This document shows positions 1-10,439 of a DNA stretch of 64,000 bases, one piece after another. The DNA is taken from NCBI RefSeq assembly GCF_902686445.1, contig NC_062217.1:88097758-88161757 (forward strand), given 5' to 3'. Within the stretch, counting starts at the first letter, position 1, and every line of letters begins with the position of its first letter. The DNA is from Sciurus carolinensis (lineage: Eukaryota > Chordata > Mammalia > Rodentia > Sciuridae). Under the pieces are notes generated by a model. That model did no database searches. It was not told where the DNA came from and was given only the letters and a program-made list of their open reading frames with translations. The translations under genes and the position numbers were made by a program.

Positions 1-192
1 AAGTCGCCCGATGGGTCGAGGGGACGTCTCCCGAGACCCTGCTGGGGTCCTATAGCGCGTCCGCCAGGACTATGCCAGCCCAGAACCAGAACTGCAGGCA
101 ATTCAGACCAGAAAACACACGGCAATGCCTTACTCACCGGCCGAAGGTGTCACTTATGACTCTATGATCAGGTGTCTGGGTGGGCTTGGGGC
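1..192 (-). other. Proviral 5' leader with a candidate splice donor
   Basis: GC-richer sequence downstream of the primer binding site on the minus strand. A GGTGAGTAAG splice-donor match lies at 129-138 (the intronic GTGAGT is 132-137), in the place where gammaretroviral leaders carry the donor for env mRNA. No gag start is recognisable before the edge. Confidence 0.6.
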
Positions 193-210
193 ATCCCGGA
201 CGAGCCCCCA
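193..210 (-). other. Retroviral primer binding site, tRNA-Pro type
   Basis: The 18 bases starting two bases after the LTR 3' end (minus strand) read TGGGGGCTCG followed by TCCGGGAT. This is the known tRNA-Pro binding site of MLV-type gammaretroviruses, complementary to the tRNA-Pro 3' end. It shows no mismatch to that known site, which suggests a fairly young insertion. Confidence 0.9.
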
Positions 211-284
211 TATGTTGTGCCCAAAGGCTCGAGACCCCGCAAAGACCACCAGAGACCACGATCAATGCAAGCAGCAAAGAGTCA

Positions 285-290
285 TTTATT
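285..290 (-). promoter_or_regulatory. LTR poly(A) signal
   Basis: AATAAA on the minus strand between the TATA box and the LTR 3' end. It is placed as expected for the R region of a gammaretroviral LTR. Confidence 0.7.
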
Positions 291-362
291 AGCAAGCTCG
301 AGCCTGGTCCTCTGCGTCCTTAACCGGTGACGCTAAGAGAGGCCCCGAGCCCTCGTTAGCAG

Positions 363-372
363 GGTTTTTATA
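363..372 (-). promoter_or_regulatory. LTR TATA box
   Basis: TATAAAAACC on the minus strand, 73 bases upstream of the LTR poly(A) signal and preceded by CCAAT-type motifs. The spacing fits a U3 promoter, with transcription starting near position 337 (inferred). Confidence 0.75.
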
Positions 373-711
373 ATGAAAGGCAAGCAGTTTTACAGTGTTC
401 TTTTAATTGGTTAACATTTGAACAGCTAAACATTAGTCCTCCTCTGGTTGGGTCCGGCCAATCTATTTGATTCTCATTGGGTCCTGCCAGAACTGAACGG
501 TCCTAGTGGAAGAAGGGAGGAGGGAAGGGGTGAACTATGCAGGAGATGAGTCGGGGCTAAGCCCCACTCCCATCCTTGACAGATAAGGTCTCCAGGCAAC
601 CGCACATTCCTCGGACAAATATCTCTTAACAACCTTGGTAAGCACAGGGGCCCAGCAGTCCTGTTTGTCCTTGAGACAGTTAGCAGCACAGATACCACCC
701 TGCTCTCAACA

Positions 712-2326
712 CTCTTTCTTATACTTGTTAAGTTTTCAACTGCTACAAGTTCAATGGAACCCTTTGGCTAATTTCAGAACAATCTTCCAGTTATCAAATC
801 CAAAGACATGTTTTTGGTACTCACTCTATTTGACCTTCTATCCAGCATTAAGTACTTTATTCTTTTCATCTTAAAACTTTTCACAATTCTGGCTACTTGG
901 ATACTGCTCTCTTTATTTATAGTACAACTTCTGGAATACTCTGAATCTTCTTCTATTTGTCTCTTAAATGCTGTCATTAAGAAGGAGTGTTCATAGTATA
1001 GTATGTATATAGTTCATCTGAGAAAAGACTCTATATGTATATAGTTCATCTGAGAAAAGATTGAATGTCTTCCTGAATTCATTGCCTTTGACATAGAATC
1101 CATTTTACATATGCATTAGTATTAATATTAGTTTAATATTCACTTAATATACACAAGATTATTGAGCATCCTTCAAAAATTGTTATTCCTAATTCCCTTT
1201 AAACAAACTTTACCATTACTCTACAAATCTCAACATCTAATTCTCATCAACTACAAATGTACTCTATGGTTTATAATATATGCTAATTTATATTTCTTTT
1301 CTTTGCTGAAAAGTTTAGTTTCAATTGGGAAAAGTAAAAGAAAAAATCTTTCCTAAACTAAGTTCCATAGATAAATGGTCCCATTTTGACTTGTTCTTAC
1401 TTAACTTCCACTCCTCCAGGTAGAATTCTTTCTCTTCAACATATACAGTTGCTCCCTATGCCAGTGTTCCTAATGTTCTTTCATGCCTGTCTCTCCCAGC
1501 CACCCATATTCTCTTATTTATAGCCAGCTCCATCTTTCAACCTTCTGTTTAGTTTTCATCTCTGATGGTCTTACTGGTGCCTCCACTTCAAACTTCTTTT
1601 ACTTTTATGTATGATTTACATGTATTGTAGTATCATATTATCAAGTTTGTAACATATTATCATTTGCAATATATATCCTAGCTTTACACATTCATAATTT
1701 TATTTTCTAAAGCTTTTCTTGTGTATTGTTTTCTTTACAGTTCTACAACTAAGTGTTTGAAAATTAGAATTTATACTGTATTTCCTTTTATACCCTTCAC
1801 TCAATTTAACCAAGGAACAATCATATCATACAGACACCAAGATTGCTTAGTTGTTACTTAATTAAAGCCAAGAACATTTAAAAGGCACAACATCCTTATT
1901 AGATAATTCAGGAAATAAATATGAGTTGAATGATTAGTGCTATCAAGTTAAATTTCAGTTCTAATAACTGCTGGATGCTTTTTAAATCACAACTTTCTGA
2001 TTATATGACATTTTATTCAGTTTATATCTTTTAATCAACCTATATGGCTAAGATTGCCATATTAAAGAAAATTTGAGAAGCAAGTGGAAGAATACTAAAG
2101 AATCAAAAATAAATGATCTTGATGTGATAAATATGAGCACAGTTAATTCTTTGATCAGTAAATCTGTTGTTGCATTTAAAATCATATTCTTATACAGCAT
2201 ACCTCCTGTTATTTTCCATGCTCTTAAGGAATATGCTAATGCTTTAGGATAAATAATTAAAACCTCACATTTCATATTTCTTTATATTTCTCTTTACTTG
2301 TTAATTTTTTAATTTTTTAATTTTTA
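712..2326. other. Unique AT-rich intergenic DNA
   Basis: No gene or assignable repeat. It has short chance frames only, a two-copy 32-bp-period tandem repeat at 1002-1060, and a T-rich run near 2303-2326 that is the tail of the next L1. Confidence 0.6.
1002..1060. repeat. Two-copy tandem repeat, period 32 bp
   Basis: A 27-bp segment containing ATAGTTCATCTGAGAAAAGA is repeated exactly at 1002-1028 and 1034-1060. Confidence 0.9.
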
Positions 2327-2813
2327 CTGACTGCATTTTGATTCATTGTACACAAATGGGGTACAACTTATCATTTTTATGGTTGTGCATGATGTAGATT
2401 CATGCCATTCGTGTAATCATACATGTACATAGGGTAATGATGTCTGCCTCTTTCCACCATTTTTCATGCCTGTGCCCCCACCTCCCTCTCATTTCCCTGT
2501 ATATAACCAAACGTTCATCCATTTTTCTCTCATTCTCTATCCCCCACCCCCATTATGTATCATCATACACTTGTCAGGGAAAATATTCAGTCTTTGTTTT
2601 TTTGGGATTGGTTTATTTCACTTAGAATGATATTCTCCAATTCCATCCATTTATTTCCAAAAACCATAATATTATTCTTCTGTATGGCTGAATGATATTC
2701 TAAACTGTATATATACCACAGTTTCTTTATCCATTCATCTGTTGAAGGGCATCTAGGTTGGTTCCCCAATCTAGCTATTGTGAATTGAGTTTCTATAACT
2801 ATTGATGTGACTG
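2327..2813 (-). mobile_element. 5'-truncated L1: 3' end of ORF2 plus 3'UTR
   Basis: The minus strand encodes a recognisable L1 ORF2 C-terminus ([16 protein letters not shown]...LSEINQSQK) ending in a TGA at 2587-2589, followed by a 3'UTR ending at a plus-strand T-rich run. This 3'UTR resembles those at 17.4 and 22.8 kb, not that of the full-length copy at 37 kb. Only about the last 75 codons of ORF2 remain, with scattered substitutions, so it is an old insertion. Confidence 0.88.
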
Positions 2814-3187
2814 CCTTATTTTCTTAATAATTTATTTGTTAGAGTTTACTTTCTTGGGATCTTATTAAATTTAGCAACTCAGTTCTTTGAGGCAAGATTC
2901 TACTTTTTGCATTTGAACATCTTGAGGATTCCTCAAAACTGATTATGGATGCTGGCTACAAAGAATTTTGTTTCCTTCTTGAAAATATCCACAACATGTT
3001 TAGGCTCACTTGGTCCATGGTAACTTTAATTTTTTTAGCAATATTATAATTATTTCAACAGAGCTAGTGAAAACAATTTCAAATGCAATATAAACATAGA
3101 AAGAAGACTTTGTAAACCCATGCCATAGTCAATGTTCTATGGTAACTGGAGCATATCAACTCCCTCAAATCTTGGGCCATTATGCAG
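2814..3187. other. Unique AT-rich DNA
   Basis: Between an L1 end and a Tigger-type element. No gene or recognised repeat. Confidence 0.5.
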
Positions 3188-3512
3188 GTATAGGTTGAAT
3201 ATTCATTTTTCATAGTGTTTGAGACCAGAAGTGTTTTGGCTTGCAAACTTTCTCATATTTTGAAATATTTCCATATACATAATGAGATAAATTGGAAATA
3301 GAACCTAAATTCAAATATGGAATTCCTTTAAGTTTCATATACCTTACACATATAGCCTAAAGTCCTGAAAATATTTTTATAATATTTTTAGTGTCCCTGC
3401 ATTTTGATTGAGACATATTACATGAGGTTCACCAGTGTGAAATTTTCTACTTGCTCTGTCATGTCAGTGCTCAAAAAGTTTCAAATTTTGTAACATTTTA
3501 AAATCTCCAATT
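3188..3512 (+). mobile_element. Non-autonomous Tigger-type (TcMar) DNA transposon
   Basis: It begins AGGTTGAATATTC, continues with GACCAGAAGTGTTTTGG and a CATATACATAATGAGAT segment, and ends with a GCTCAAAAAGTTTCAAATTTTG segment. This order is typical of a mammal-wide Tigger-derived element with an 'AGGTTGAGTATCCCTTATCC' terminus. The exact subfamily name is uncertain. It is heavily mutated and encodes no transposase. Confidence 0.72.
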
Positions 3513-5376
3513 GGGTCTTATCACCTTACATTAATATGTTGTCAAAACGCTTTCTGTTCCTTTACATTTCAATTTGCAAATCTAGTTTTTGAAATTTGTA
3601 AGAAATCAGGCCACCAAGACATCTTTCCTCATTTCTAACCGAAGAAACCCTGAAAGGTGCTCCATCTACAAAGGATTAGATCCAATTCAAAAGGACTAAC
3701 TTCATTGTTGGCAAGTGTCCATGCGACAAAGTAGTGGAAGACATAACTGCCTACTTTCTTCTGTCAGGCTAGCCAAACCACAGCTTGCATTTGATCAAAT
3801 AACTCCAAACCCACAGGATTTTTCTAAGTATGATTCACAATTTTATATGAATGCATGATTAGACTGAGCTTAGGAGAGCTGGTCAGAAAAAGTCAGAGAT
3901 TCTGATAATATATCAGACCCAAGTTTATATCATTAATTTTACTGCAATTATACAACCCATATCTTTGTTTCCTTAAGGTCTGAACCAAATTTTGACTATA
4001 ATTTGCCATTCCAAATTTTAATGTGTCCACTAAGTACTTCTGGGGGTACTTTGCTAAGGTGGTTAAAATAAGTAAATTAAATTTTATGAAAGTCATTGCT
4101 AACGAATTCCATTCTAAACACAAAATATTTTTCGTGTTACAGAACACCCTCTACTTTAGTCTTTCATGATGGATTCCACAAAATTATTTTTCTTGTCTTG
4201 TGGTAACAATAACTTTCTCATAGTTTAATGTTTAGTATTAACTCAAAATAGTGTAATGATTAAGGAAATGGGCTTCAATACGGGTCATTTCAGTTAGAAT
4301 TCTGGCATCATCAAATGGAAGGTCTGAAAAGATCAGTTTCCCCTCCCATATCTCAGGTTTAGCATCATGTAGTGGGACTGGAATACAAACTCCTTCATTT
4401 TGTGAATGTGAGGAGTGATCATTATGTAGAAAACTAAGCACGAAACCTAGAACACAGAAAGCCATTAAAAAACTCTGGTAATAACACTGCTGATGGTAAT
4501 GATGACAGGTTTATAGCTACATCTGGGAAGCTGTGCCTGTTTATTCCATCAAAGATAAGTTCACATTAGGAATGATGCTTTCCTTTTCTCCCTATCTCTT
4601 CTCTTCTAGGAAATTAAGCTTTCCATGCAAATTACTTTCATTTTATATAATATTAGATCTGATGTTTTATTGTTGATATGTTATAAAAATGAGGGGAAGA
4701 AACCGAGTAGATTCCATTCCCCCAACTTTTTGTCTGGAGTCAAATCCAAGGAAATCAGAAATCTGAAAGGAGGAACAGCAAGGATTTGATATGGTCAATA
4801 CTAAAAATAGTAGTGAATACCAGGTCAGGAAAAGAGAGTAAAGTTTTTCTTCTAACAATCAAGAACCCCAGATATATAGGAGAATGACAAACTTATAAAA
4901 GTAGAGAAGATATTAAGGATAAATTTCAGAAGTCCGAGGTGATATATTCATGTTAAAAAACAAGAAAGTAGTAACACTGCAGTTTTTATCCATGATTTAC
5001 TAAATATCATCCAATGTTTCTTCTTCTACTGTACAGGGTAGATACACGCACACACACACACACACACTAAACAAACAAACAAAAATACTCAAAAACCAAA
5101 AAGCAAAAAATCCTGTACTCATGATTTCTCAACTTACAAGTCTTCACAGGTTGAGACTAGAGAGAAAGTATATCAACTGCCTCCTAATAATGACCTCGTT
5201 TGTCATCAAAATCATACTTCAACTAAATTGTTCATCATGTTAAAAAAGTATAAAATCAGAGGGCTGAAATATTTATTCAGAATGGGAAGATAATTATAAA
5301 AGGAAGAGTTAATAAAGTATGAATGATTTGTAAGAAAATGGAAATCATGGTAAGGGATGGAACTATTCTTTAGCAA
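3513..5376. other. Unique AT-rich intergenic DNA
   Basis: No coding region or clear repeat apart from a CA microsatellite. Frames of 63-84 codons here have no recognisable product. Confidence 0.55.
5044..5067. repeat. (CA)n microsatellite
   Basis: A short CA run followed by an AAAC-rich stretch to about 5085. Confidence 0.9.
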
Positions 5377-5532
5377 TAAAAATGATTCCTGACACTGTGG
5401 TTGTAGTTCAGTGGTAGAGTGCTTGCCTAGAATGCATAAGGTACTGGGTTTGATCCTCAGCACCACATAAAAAATAAATAAAGGTGTTTAAAAACCTAAC
5501 ATTATAAAAACATTTTTAAAAATGATTCCTGA
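5377..5532 (+). mobile_element. ID-type tRNA-derived SINE with 16-bp target duplication
   Basis: The SINE body is at 5393-5516. It has a pol III A box (TAGTTCAGTGGTAGAG) and a B box (GGTTTGATCC), then an A-rich tail containing AATAAATAAA. A perfect 16-bp duplication, TAAAAATGATTCCTGA, flanks it at 5377-5392 and 5517-5532. The tail beyond the tRNA-like body is rather long. Confidence 0.92.
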
Positions 5533-6618
5533 TGCAAGAAATAATCCAACTGCTATAAAGTTGTAAATAATCAGAAATTAAACTGAAAATTAATGTATTC
5601 AATTAATAATCTTTTAATTATTTGAGAAGATCAGCATCAAGATAATCACTAACCTAATAACACTTTGGAAACATTTTTATTTATAAATTCAACAAATACT
5701 TATTAAATGATAACTGCTCCATAATCTTTTCAAGTTGCTTAGAATTCACCAACAAACAAGAAATAGAATTTGCTCTCTCAGAACTCTAGAGTCCATGGAG
5801 CAATGAACAGGGGAAAGGAAAAAAAAAAGGGAAGGAAATAGACAATAAATTATATGCATAATAAATAAGAGTTCTATATTATACATTGGAAACAATAGTT
5901 ATTAATAGAGAAAAATAAAAATCCAACCGGAAAGTTGAAAAAAAGTAAAAGTAGATGTGAGCAGAATATTTTGAATAGAAAATTCCCATTTCCCTGATTG
6001 GAGCAAATACTTAAAGATGCTGAGGGTATTAATCATGTAGATATGGATGAGACTTCCTGGCCTCATGTAGGGCAAAGACTAGGCATGAAGGAATGTTTAA
6101 GTGTTGCTTGGAGTGGTGGGTCTGACAAGGAAAATAATAATTTACAGAAGTTGTATTGCCCATGGTATTCTAGGTCTTGTTTGTATTTTGCCATCTACTA
6201 GCATAAAGGGAAGAATGAACGGAGAATACTGAGAAAAGGCGAGATAAGTATAGTCTAATATCACCCAATCTTTGTTGAGAATGAAATGTAGAAGTGTCAA
6301 AGTTGATGCTAATTGAGATAAAATAGAGGTCCTATCAGTCTCAACAGGAAGCAAGGAGTTTTCTGCTTTAAAAAAAAAAAAAAAAAAAAAAAGTCTTGTG
6401 AAAGTACTGATGATGTTACCAAGGCTGAAGATGGTTCCAAAAGTTCAAGTTCTTTTAAGTTTGTACATCCAACTGAGTTGCAAAGCAGGGGTTATGGAAA
6501 CTACAGGATCTAAGGGTTCCTTTAGTGAAAGGTTTTAGCACATTGACAATGCTTGACAATTGAAAATTAGAAAATGGTCAAAGATGTTAAGTCTGAAAAT
6601 CAGTGAAGAAAGAAAAAA
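5533..6618. other. Unique DNA with a 23-bp A run
   Basis: A-rich, unassigned sequence with an A23 run at 6370-6392. The A run has no SINE or L1 body next to it on the left, so its origin is unclear. Confidence 0.5.
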
Positions 6619-7427
6619 TAACTGTGTTGGGGGCTATGCCATGTGAACTCGCCAAAGATGGCGCCTGGCAGCCAGCCAGAAGCTGTTTTGATCACATTGG
6701 AGGTTTGTGTGCGTGCACAGGTGTTCTTAAGTGCTCTTGCTTGCCCTGCTTGTGATTGGGCAACTGACTCCTTGCCTGATCTCAACTGGCATGGCTCTGC
6801 CCTCCGCCTTTTGGAGGGAATATAAGTGGACAGTAGGTAAGAGTAAGGAGCAGAAGCAGGCAGAGAAAAGTGGCAAGAAGTAAGGCCCGACAGTAAGAGG
6901 AGCAGCTAACAGAAAGAAACAGAGAAGCCATTAGCAGAAAGGAAGAAGAAGAAGCGGCAAGCAGATAGAAACAGTGAGTAGTGGCAGTGGCGGAAGATCC
7001 ATCGCAGAGCGGAGAACTGAGAACACATCTTTAGGTTGCAGATCACAGGTAGGCAGATCGCAGTACGGGACGCATCACTAAGAAGCACCTCAGATAGATG
7101 CACCCTTAGTTCACAGGATGCAGGATGCACCTTTAAGCAGAAGCAGCAAAACTAGGAAGATATGGATCTCTGAAAGTGTAGTCTCTTTCTCTCTTAAGCA
7201 AAGTCTTTCTCTCCAATAAGCAAAGCCTCCCTCTCTCTCTCCTCTCAAAGAAAGTAAACCTCATTTCCTCTATCCTCCATAAACAAGCAAGCAAGTAAGG
7301 AAGTAGCTCAGAAATAGAGGTAGCTCAGTTTCCAGTCCACCACACATGGAGACCCGCGCAAAGTGTTGCTGCAGGCGGTGACAAATACCCGTGGATTTGG
7401 CACCGCAGAGAGCCAGCGACATAACTG
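6619..7427 (+). mobile_element. Solo LTR, class II-like endogenous retrovirus, with 6-bp target duplication
   Basis: The LTR spans 6625-7421 (797 bp), begins TGTTGGGGGCTATGCC and ends GCGACA. It is flanked by the exact 6-bp duplication TAACTG at 6619-6624 and 7422-7427. Six-base duplications are typical of class II (ERVK/beta-like) insertions. A TATA-like GAATATAAG sits at 6819-6827. Downstream is a long purine-rich stretch, then a pyrimidine-rich stretch. No clean AATAAA was found; AATAAG at 7216 is the nearest. No internal proviral sequence follows, so it is a solo LTR left by LTR-LTR recombination. Its first 90 or so bases match the start of the LTR at 36186-36624. Confidence 0.83.
6819..6827 (+). 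promoter_or_regulatory. TATA-like element in solo LTR
   Basis: GAATATAAG about 195 bases into the LTR, just after a GC-richer segment. The matching position in the related LTR at 36 kb carries GATATAAG. Confidence 0.55.
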
Positions 7428-7772
7428 ATTCTAAATCTTCACTGGAAATGCATGAGTGGCAAGTTTAAATTCCTTTAGTTTTGTTGGACATAAAATCAGA
7501 GAGGGCAACATAGAACCATCTGAACTATTTGTGTGTGTGTGTGTGAAGAAAGTTCTCTGTATTGAAATTACTTGCTTTCTTTCTGATTTGAAAAGTTTAT
7601 TTTTTCATATGATTAACAAACAAACCTGATTTACTTTTAATCTTAAATATATTGCAGAGAATAGTAAAAGCAGTATGAAATAGAAATTTGTTTGAGATAC
7701 TAAAATATGTCTCAAAAATACTTTTAAATGGGATGGACTAAATTGCCTTTGTCATGGTTTTTATAAGTAGTA
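7428..7772. other. Unique AT-rich DNA
   Basis: Contains a (GT)7 run at 7531-7545. Nothing else recognised. Confidence 0.5.
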
Positions 7773-8224
7773 TATTTTAGTGAGCTTTTTTTGCTTCTGT
7801 GACTAAAAGACTTGACAAGAACAGTTTTAGAGAAGGAGGAAAAGTTCATTTGGTAGCTCATGGTTTCAGAAGTTTCAGTCCATAAGCAGCCAGCTCCATT
7901 CCTCAGGACTCAAGATGATGCAGAGTGTCATGGTACATGAGTGTGGTGGAGGCAAGTGGCTCACATGATGATCAGGGAACAGAAAGAGAGACTCCACTCA
8001 CCAGATACAAAATATATACCCCTAAGACATGTTCCCAATGCTCACCTTCTACAGCCATTTCCTGTCTGCCTTCAGTTACCACTACATTAATTCCCATCAG
8101 AGGATTAATTCACTGACTGTGTAAAGGCTTTCATAGTCCAAAAATTTTACCTCTGAATGTTCTTAAATTTTTTTTCACACATGAGATTTAAGGGGACATC
8201 TAATATCATATCTAAAACATAACA
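7773..8224 (-). repeat. MaLR 3' LTR
   Basis: On the minus strand it begins TGTTATGTTTTAGATA, close to the MLT1-type start, and ends near CTAAAATA. The U3-R order (GTGAATTAATCC, GTATATATTTTG, GGAGTCTC, then an A-rich AACTTTTCC) matches that of the other LTR at 9707-10144. Confidence 0.82.
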
Positions 8225-9706
8225 TTCCATTCCTGGCCACCAAAAGATCATGCCTGTCTCACAATGCAAAACACATTTAGTCCATTTTCAAGAGTTCCCA
8301 TGGTCTCAATATTTCAAATATTGTCCAAAAGCTCAGATCAAAAGTCTCCTTTGAGAACCTAGGAAAACTTGCATCATGAGCTCCTGTAAAATCATAAGCA
8401 ATATACGATTATTGAACATATAAATATACAGAGCATACATTTTCATTCTGTAAAATTGGGGCATAGAAAGAAGTGATGATACCAAAGAAAGACTGATATC
8501 CAGGTGGGCAAACAAGTCGTATAGCTTGACATCAAGATCTGGGGCACATGGCACCATGATGTTCTCTCCAAAAGTCTTGTGTAGCTCGACCCTTGAGTGT
8601 TTTGTTGGTGGCAGCTGACATGACTTCTCTCAGCTTGTCTGATCAATTCCTGCAAATATTCTATGGTACTATTGGCATTTATTAGTCACTGGGGTGGTCT
8701 CCCTGGAAACTTCATCTTTCTCTTCACATTTCTTTGCATTGCCATCACAGGGACTGCTCACAGGGAATCTGGCCATGCAGCACTTTGGCTGTCCTCCCAG
8801 GCTTTCTTTTGAAATCTTGGTGGAAGCCTCTATGACCCTGTGCCTCCAGCATCCTGCATTTCTATGAACTAGCACTACATGCTATACAAGGTTGACACTA
8901 AGATCTGCCACCATCTCGAGTAGTAGGTAAACCTCCAAGAACTTTGGCTAAAGCAGCCTCTGCATGCCTAGTGGCTATGCATGCTTAATAACACTTTCTA
9001 GTCTTCCCTGTGCAAGTTGAGCGCACTACTGGTCTCTTTTCAAGGAAATTTTTACTTCCTTGAGTCTGAAATGGGGTTAGTCTTGCCAATTCTGAGATGT
9101 CCTCCAAGTCATCTTTCTTATTATGTCTGAACATCATCTTTAGCATTTCTTTGGTGACACTAATATCTTTAACATCTGCAACTTCTTTAGTCCCAGTCTT
9201 ACTCCCAACTTTCAAGTCCAAGGTTTTTGATTCTTTCTCCTCTGCTTTCTGCTCATGGTTATCACAGTAAGTTTGGCTAAAAGTCACCAACAACACCCAT
9301 ACCACCAGCTGAATGCTACGCTGCCTACTAATTTCTTCTACTAGATTGAGAAATCAATCACTTTTAAAATCAGCCCAACACAAATTCTCAGAACATGGAC
9401 AAAATGCAGACAACTTGTTAGCCAGAACATAACATGAATGCCCTTTAGTCCAGTTTCCAAGAGAGTCCTCCTACTCTGAAACTTCATGAACCCAGTCTTA
9501 TAGAGCAAAGTCCTATTGACGTTCTGGTCATGTAAGTTTGTCCCAGAATCACCCACTAAGCCTAGGTTAAAACAAATCTAAAGATTTTTCAGCTTGCATC
9601 ACTAACATTCCAATATTCCTCCCACAATTCCAAAGATTTCCAAAAACTTCTATGCCACATGGTCAGGTTAGTCACAGCAATGATTCCACTTCTCAGTAGC
9701 AATTTT
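8225..9706 (-). other. MaLR internal region, decayed
   Basis: Contains several short minus-strand frames; the largest, 8985-9305, is 106 codons (MVWVLLVTFSQ..., with a Lys/Glu/Asp-rich middle), and another, 8669-8875, reads WRHRVIEASTKISKESLGGQP. They are broken remnants of the MaLR internal gag-like frame and are not expected to be functional proteins. Confidence 0.65.
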
Positions 9707-10144
9707 TGTTTTAGTCAAATTTTTTACTGCTGTGACTAAAAGACCTAACAAGAACAATTTTTGAGGAAAATTTTATTTAGGGACTCATGGTTTCAGAGGT
9801 CTCAATCCATAGACAGCTGACTCCAATCCTCAGGGCTCTAAGTGAGGCAGAACTTCATGGTGGAAGAGTGTGGTGGAAGGAAGCAGCTCACATGTTGATC
9901 AGTGAGTAGACAGAGAGACTCCACTCACCAGATACAAGATATATACCCCAAAGGGATTTCCCCAGTTACCCATTTCCTCGTTCCACATCCTACTGGCCTT
10001 CAGTTATCTTTCCATTACTTCCATCAGGGGATTAATTCACTGATTGGGTTAAGGCTTCCATAACCCAATCATTTCTCTTCTGAATATTCTTGCATTGTCT
10101 CACCCATGAACTTTTAAGGGACACATACTATCTAAATGACAACA
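9707..10144 (-). repeat. MaLR 5' LTR, 438 bp
   Basis: On the minus strand it begins TGTTGTCATTTAGATA and ends ACTAAAACA. It shares with 7773-8224 segments such as CTCATGGTTTCAGA, GAGAGACTCCACTCACCAGA and GGATTAATTCACTGA (plus-strand reading). Confidence 0.85.
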
Positions 10145-10207
10145 GAGTTGATAGTTCTAGACCCCTGTATGGGAATAATGAAAATATATGGAAACCTAAT
10201 TCAATTT

Positions 10208-10308
10208 AGTAAATGATCTCTTCCCCTCTCTCTTTTTCTCTTACTGTTTTTCCTTCTTATTTTTTTCCTTTCTTTTCCCCTTGCTCTCTTTCTTTCTTCC
10301 CTTCCTAC
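10208..10308. repeat. Polypyrimidine tract
   Basis: About 100 bases almost entirely C and T on the plus strand (CTCTCTCTTTTTCTC, CTTTCTTTCTTCCC). It has homopurine-homopyrimidine character but is not a clean microsatellite. Confidence 0.8.
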
Positions 10309-10382
10309 AGATAGCAGAGTTTGTATCTTAAGATCGCCCACTTTAATTAAAGAGGAAATATTTAAAAACTCAGTACTTGGAA

Positions 10383-10439
10383 AGAAGTTTTTGAGGAGGA
10401 TAGTTATGAAAATAATGAAAAGGACAGATATATGAATTG
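10383..10439 (+). repeat. Dispersed direct repeat, copy 1
   Basis: Matches 12660-12716 at a constant offset of 2277 bases: 57 bp with about four mismatches, including a 37-bp exact core. The family is not recognised. Confidence 0.85.

Larger units (their letters stand above)
1..711 (-). mobile_element. 5' end of a class I (gammaretrovirus-like) endogenous retrovirus, cut by the window edge
   Basis: Read on the minus strand, this is a complete LTR (711 down to 213), two spacer bases, an 18-nt primer binding site matching the tRNA-Pro type used by murine leukaemia-like retroviruses, and about 190 bases of GC-richer leader that runs off the left edge. An LTR followed directly by a primer binding site marks a 5' LTR of a provirus, not a solo LTR. 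The coding interior, the 3' LTR and the matching target duplication would lie left of base 1. No gag frame is visible inside the window. Whether the provirus is intact cannot be judged from here. Confidence 0.87.
213..711 (-). repeat. Proviral 5' LTR, 499 bp
   Basis: On the minus strand the LTR begins TGTTGAGAGC and ends GGGCACAACA, so it has the TG...CA ends and a 5-bp TGTTG/CAACA inverted repeat expected of a retroviral LTR. In order it has CCAAT-type motifs (around 475-480 and 408-412, with an inverted one near 458), a TATA box at 363-372 and an AATAAA signal at 285-290. From these the R region is inferred at roughly 337-268, leaving about 55 bp of U5. The short open frames inside it (for example 474-698 minus) are not genes. 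Confidence 0.88.
7773..10144 (-). mobile_element. MaLR (MLT1/MST-type) LTR retrotransposon with both LTRs
   Basis: Two homologous LTRs in the same minus orientation (9707-10144 is the 5' LTR, 7773-8224 the 3' LTR) enclose about 1.5 kb. The internal sequence starts next to the 3' LTR with TTCCATTCCTGGCCACCAAA and a segment containing CACAATGCAAAACACATTTA, which is characteristic of MaLR internal regions. The LTRs differ at many positions, and no convincing 5-bp target duplication remains (TAGTA against GAGTT), so the copy is old. MaLR elements lack pol and depended on ERVL-class enzymes. Confidence 0.83.

Noticed and set aside
474..698. 74-codon minus-strand frame
   Set aside because: Lies entirely in the U3 of the ERV LTR; no domain and no coding signal.
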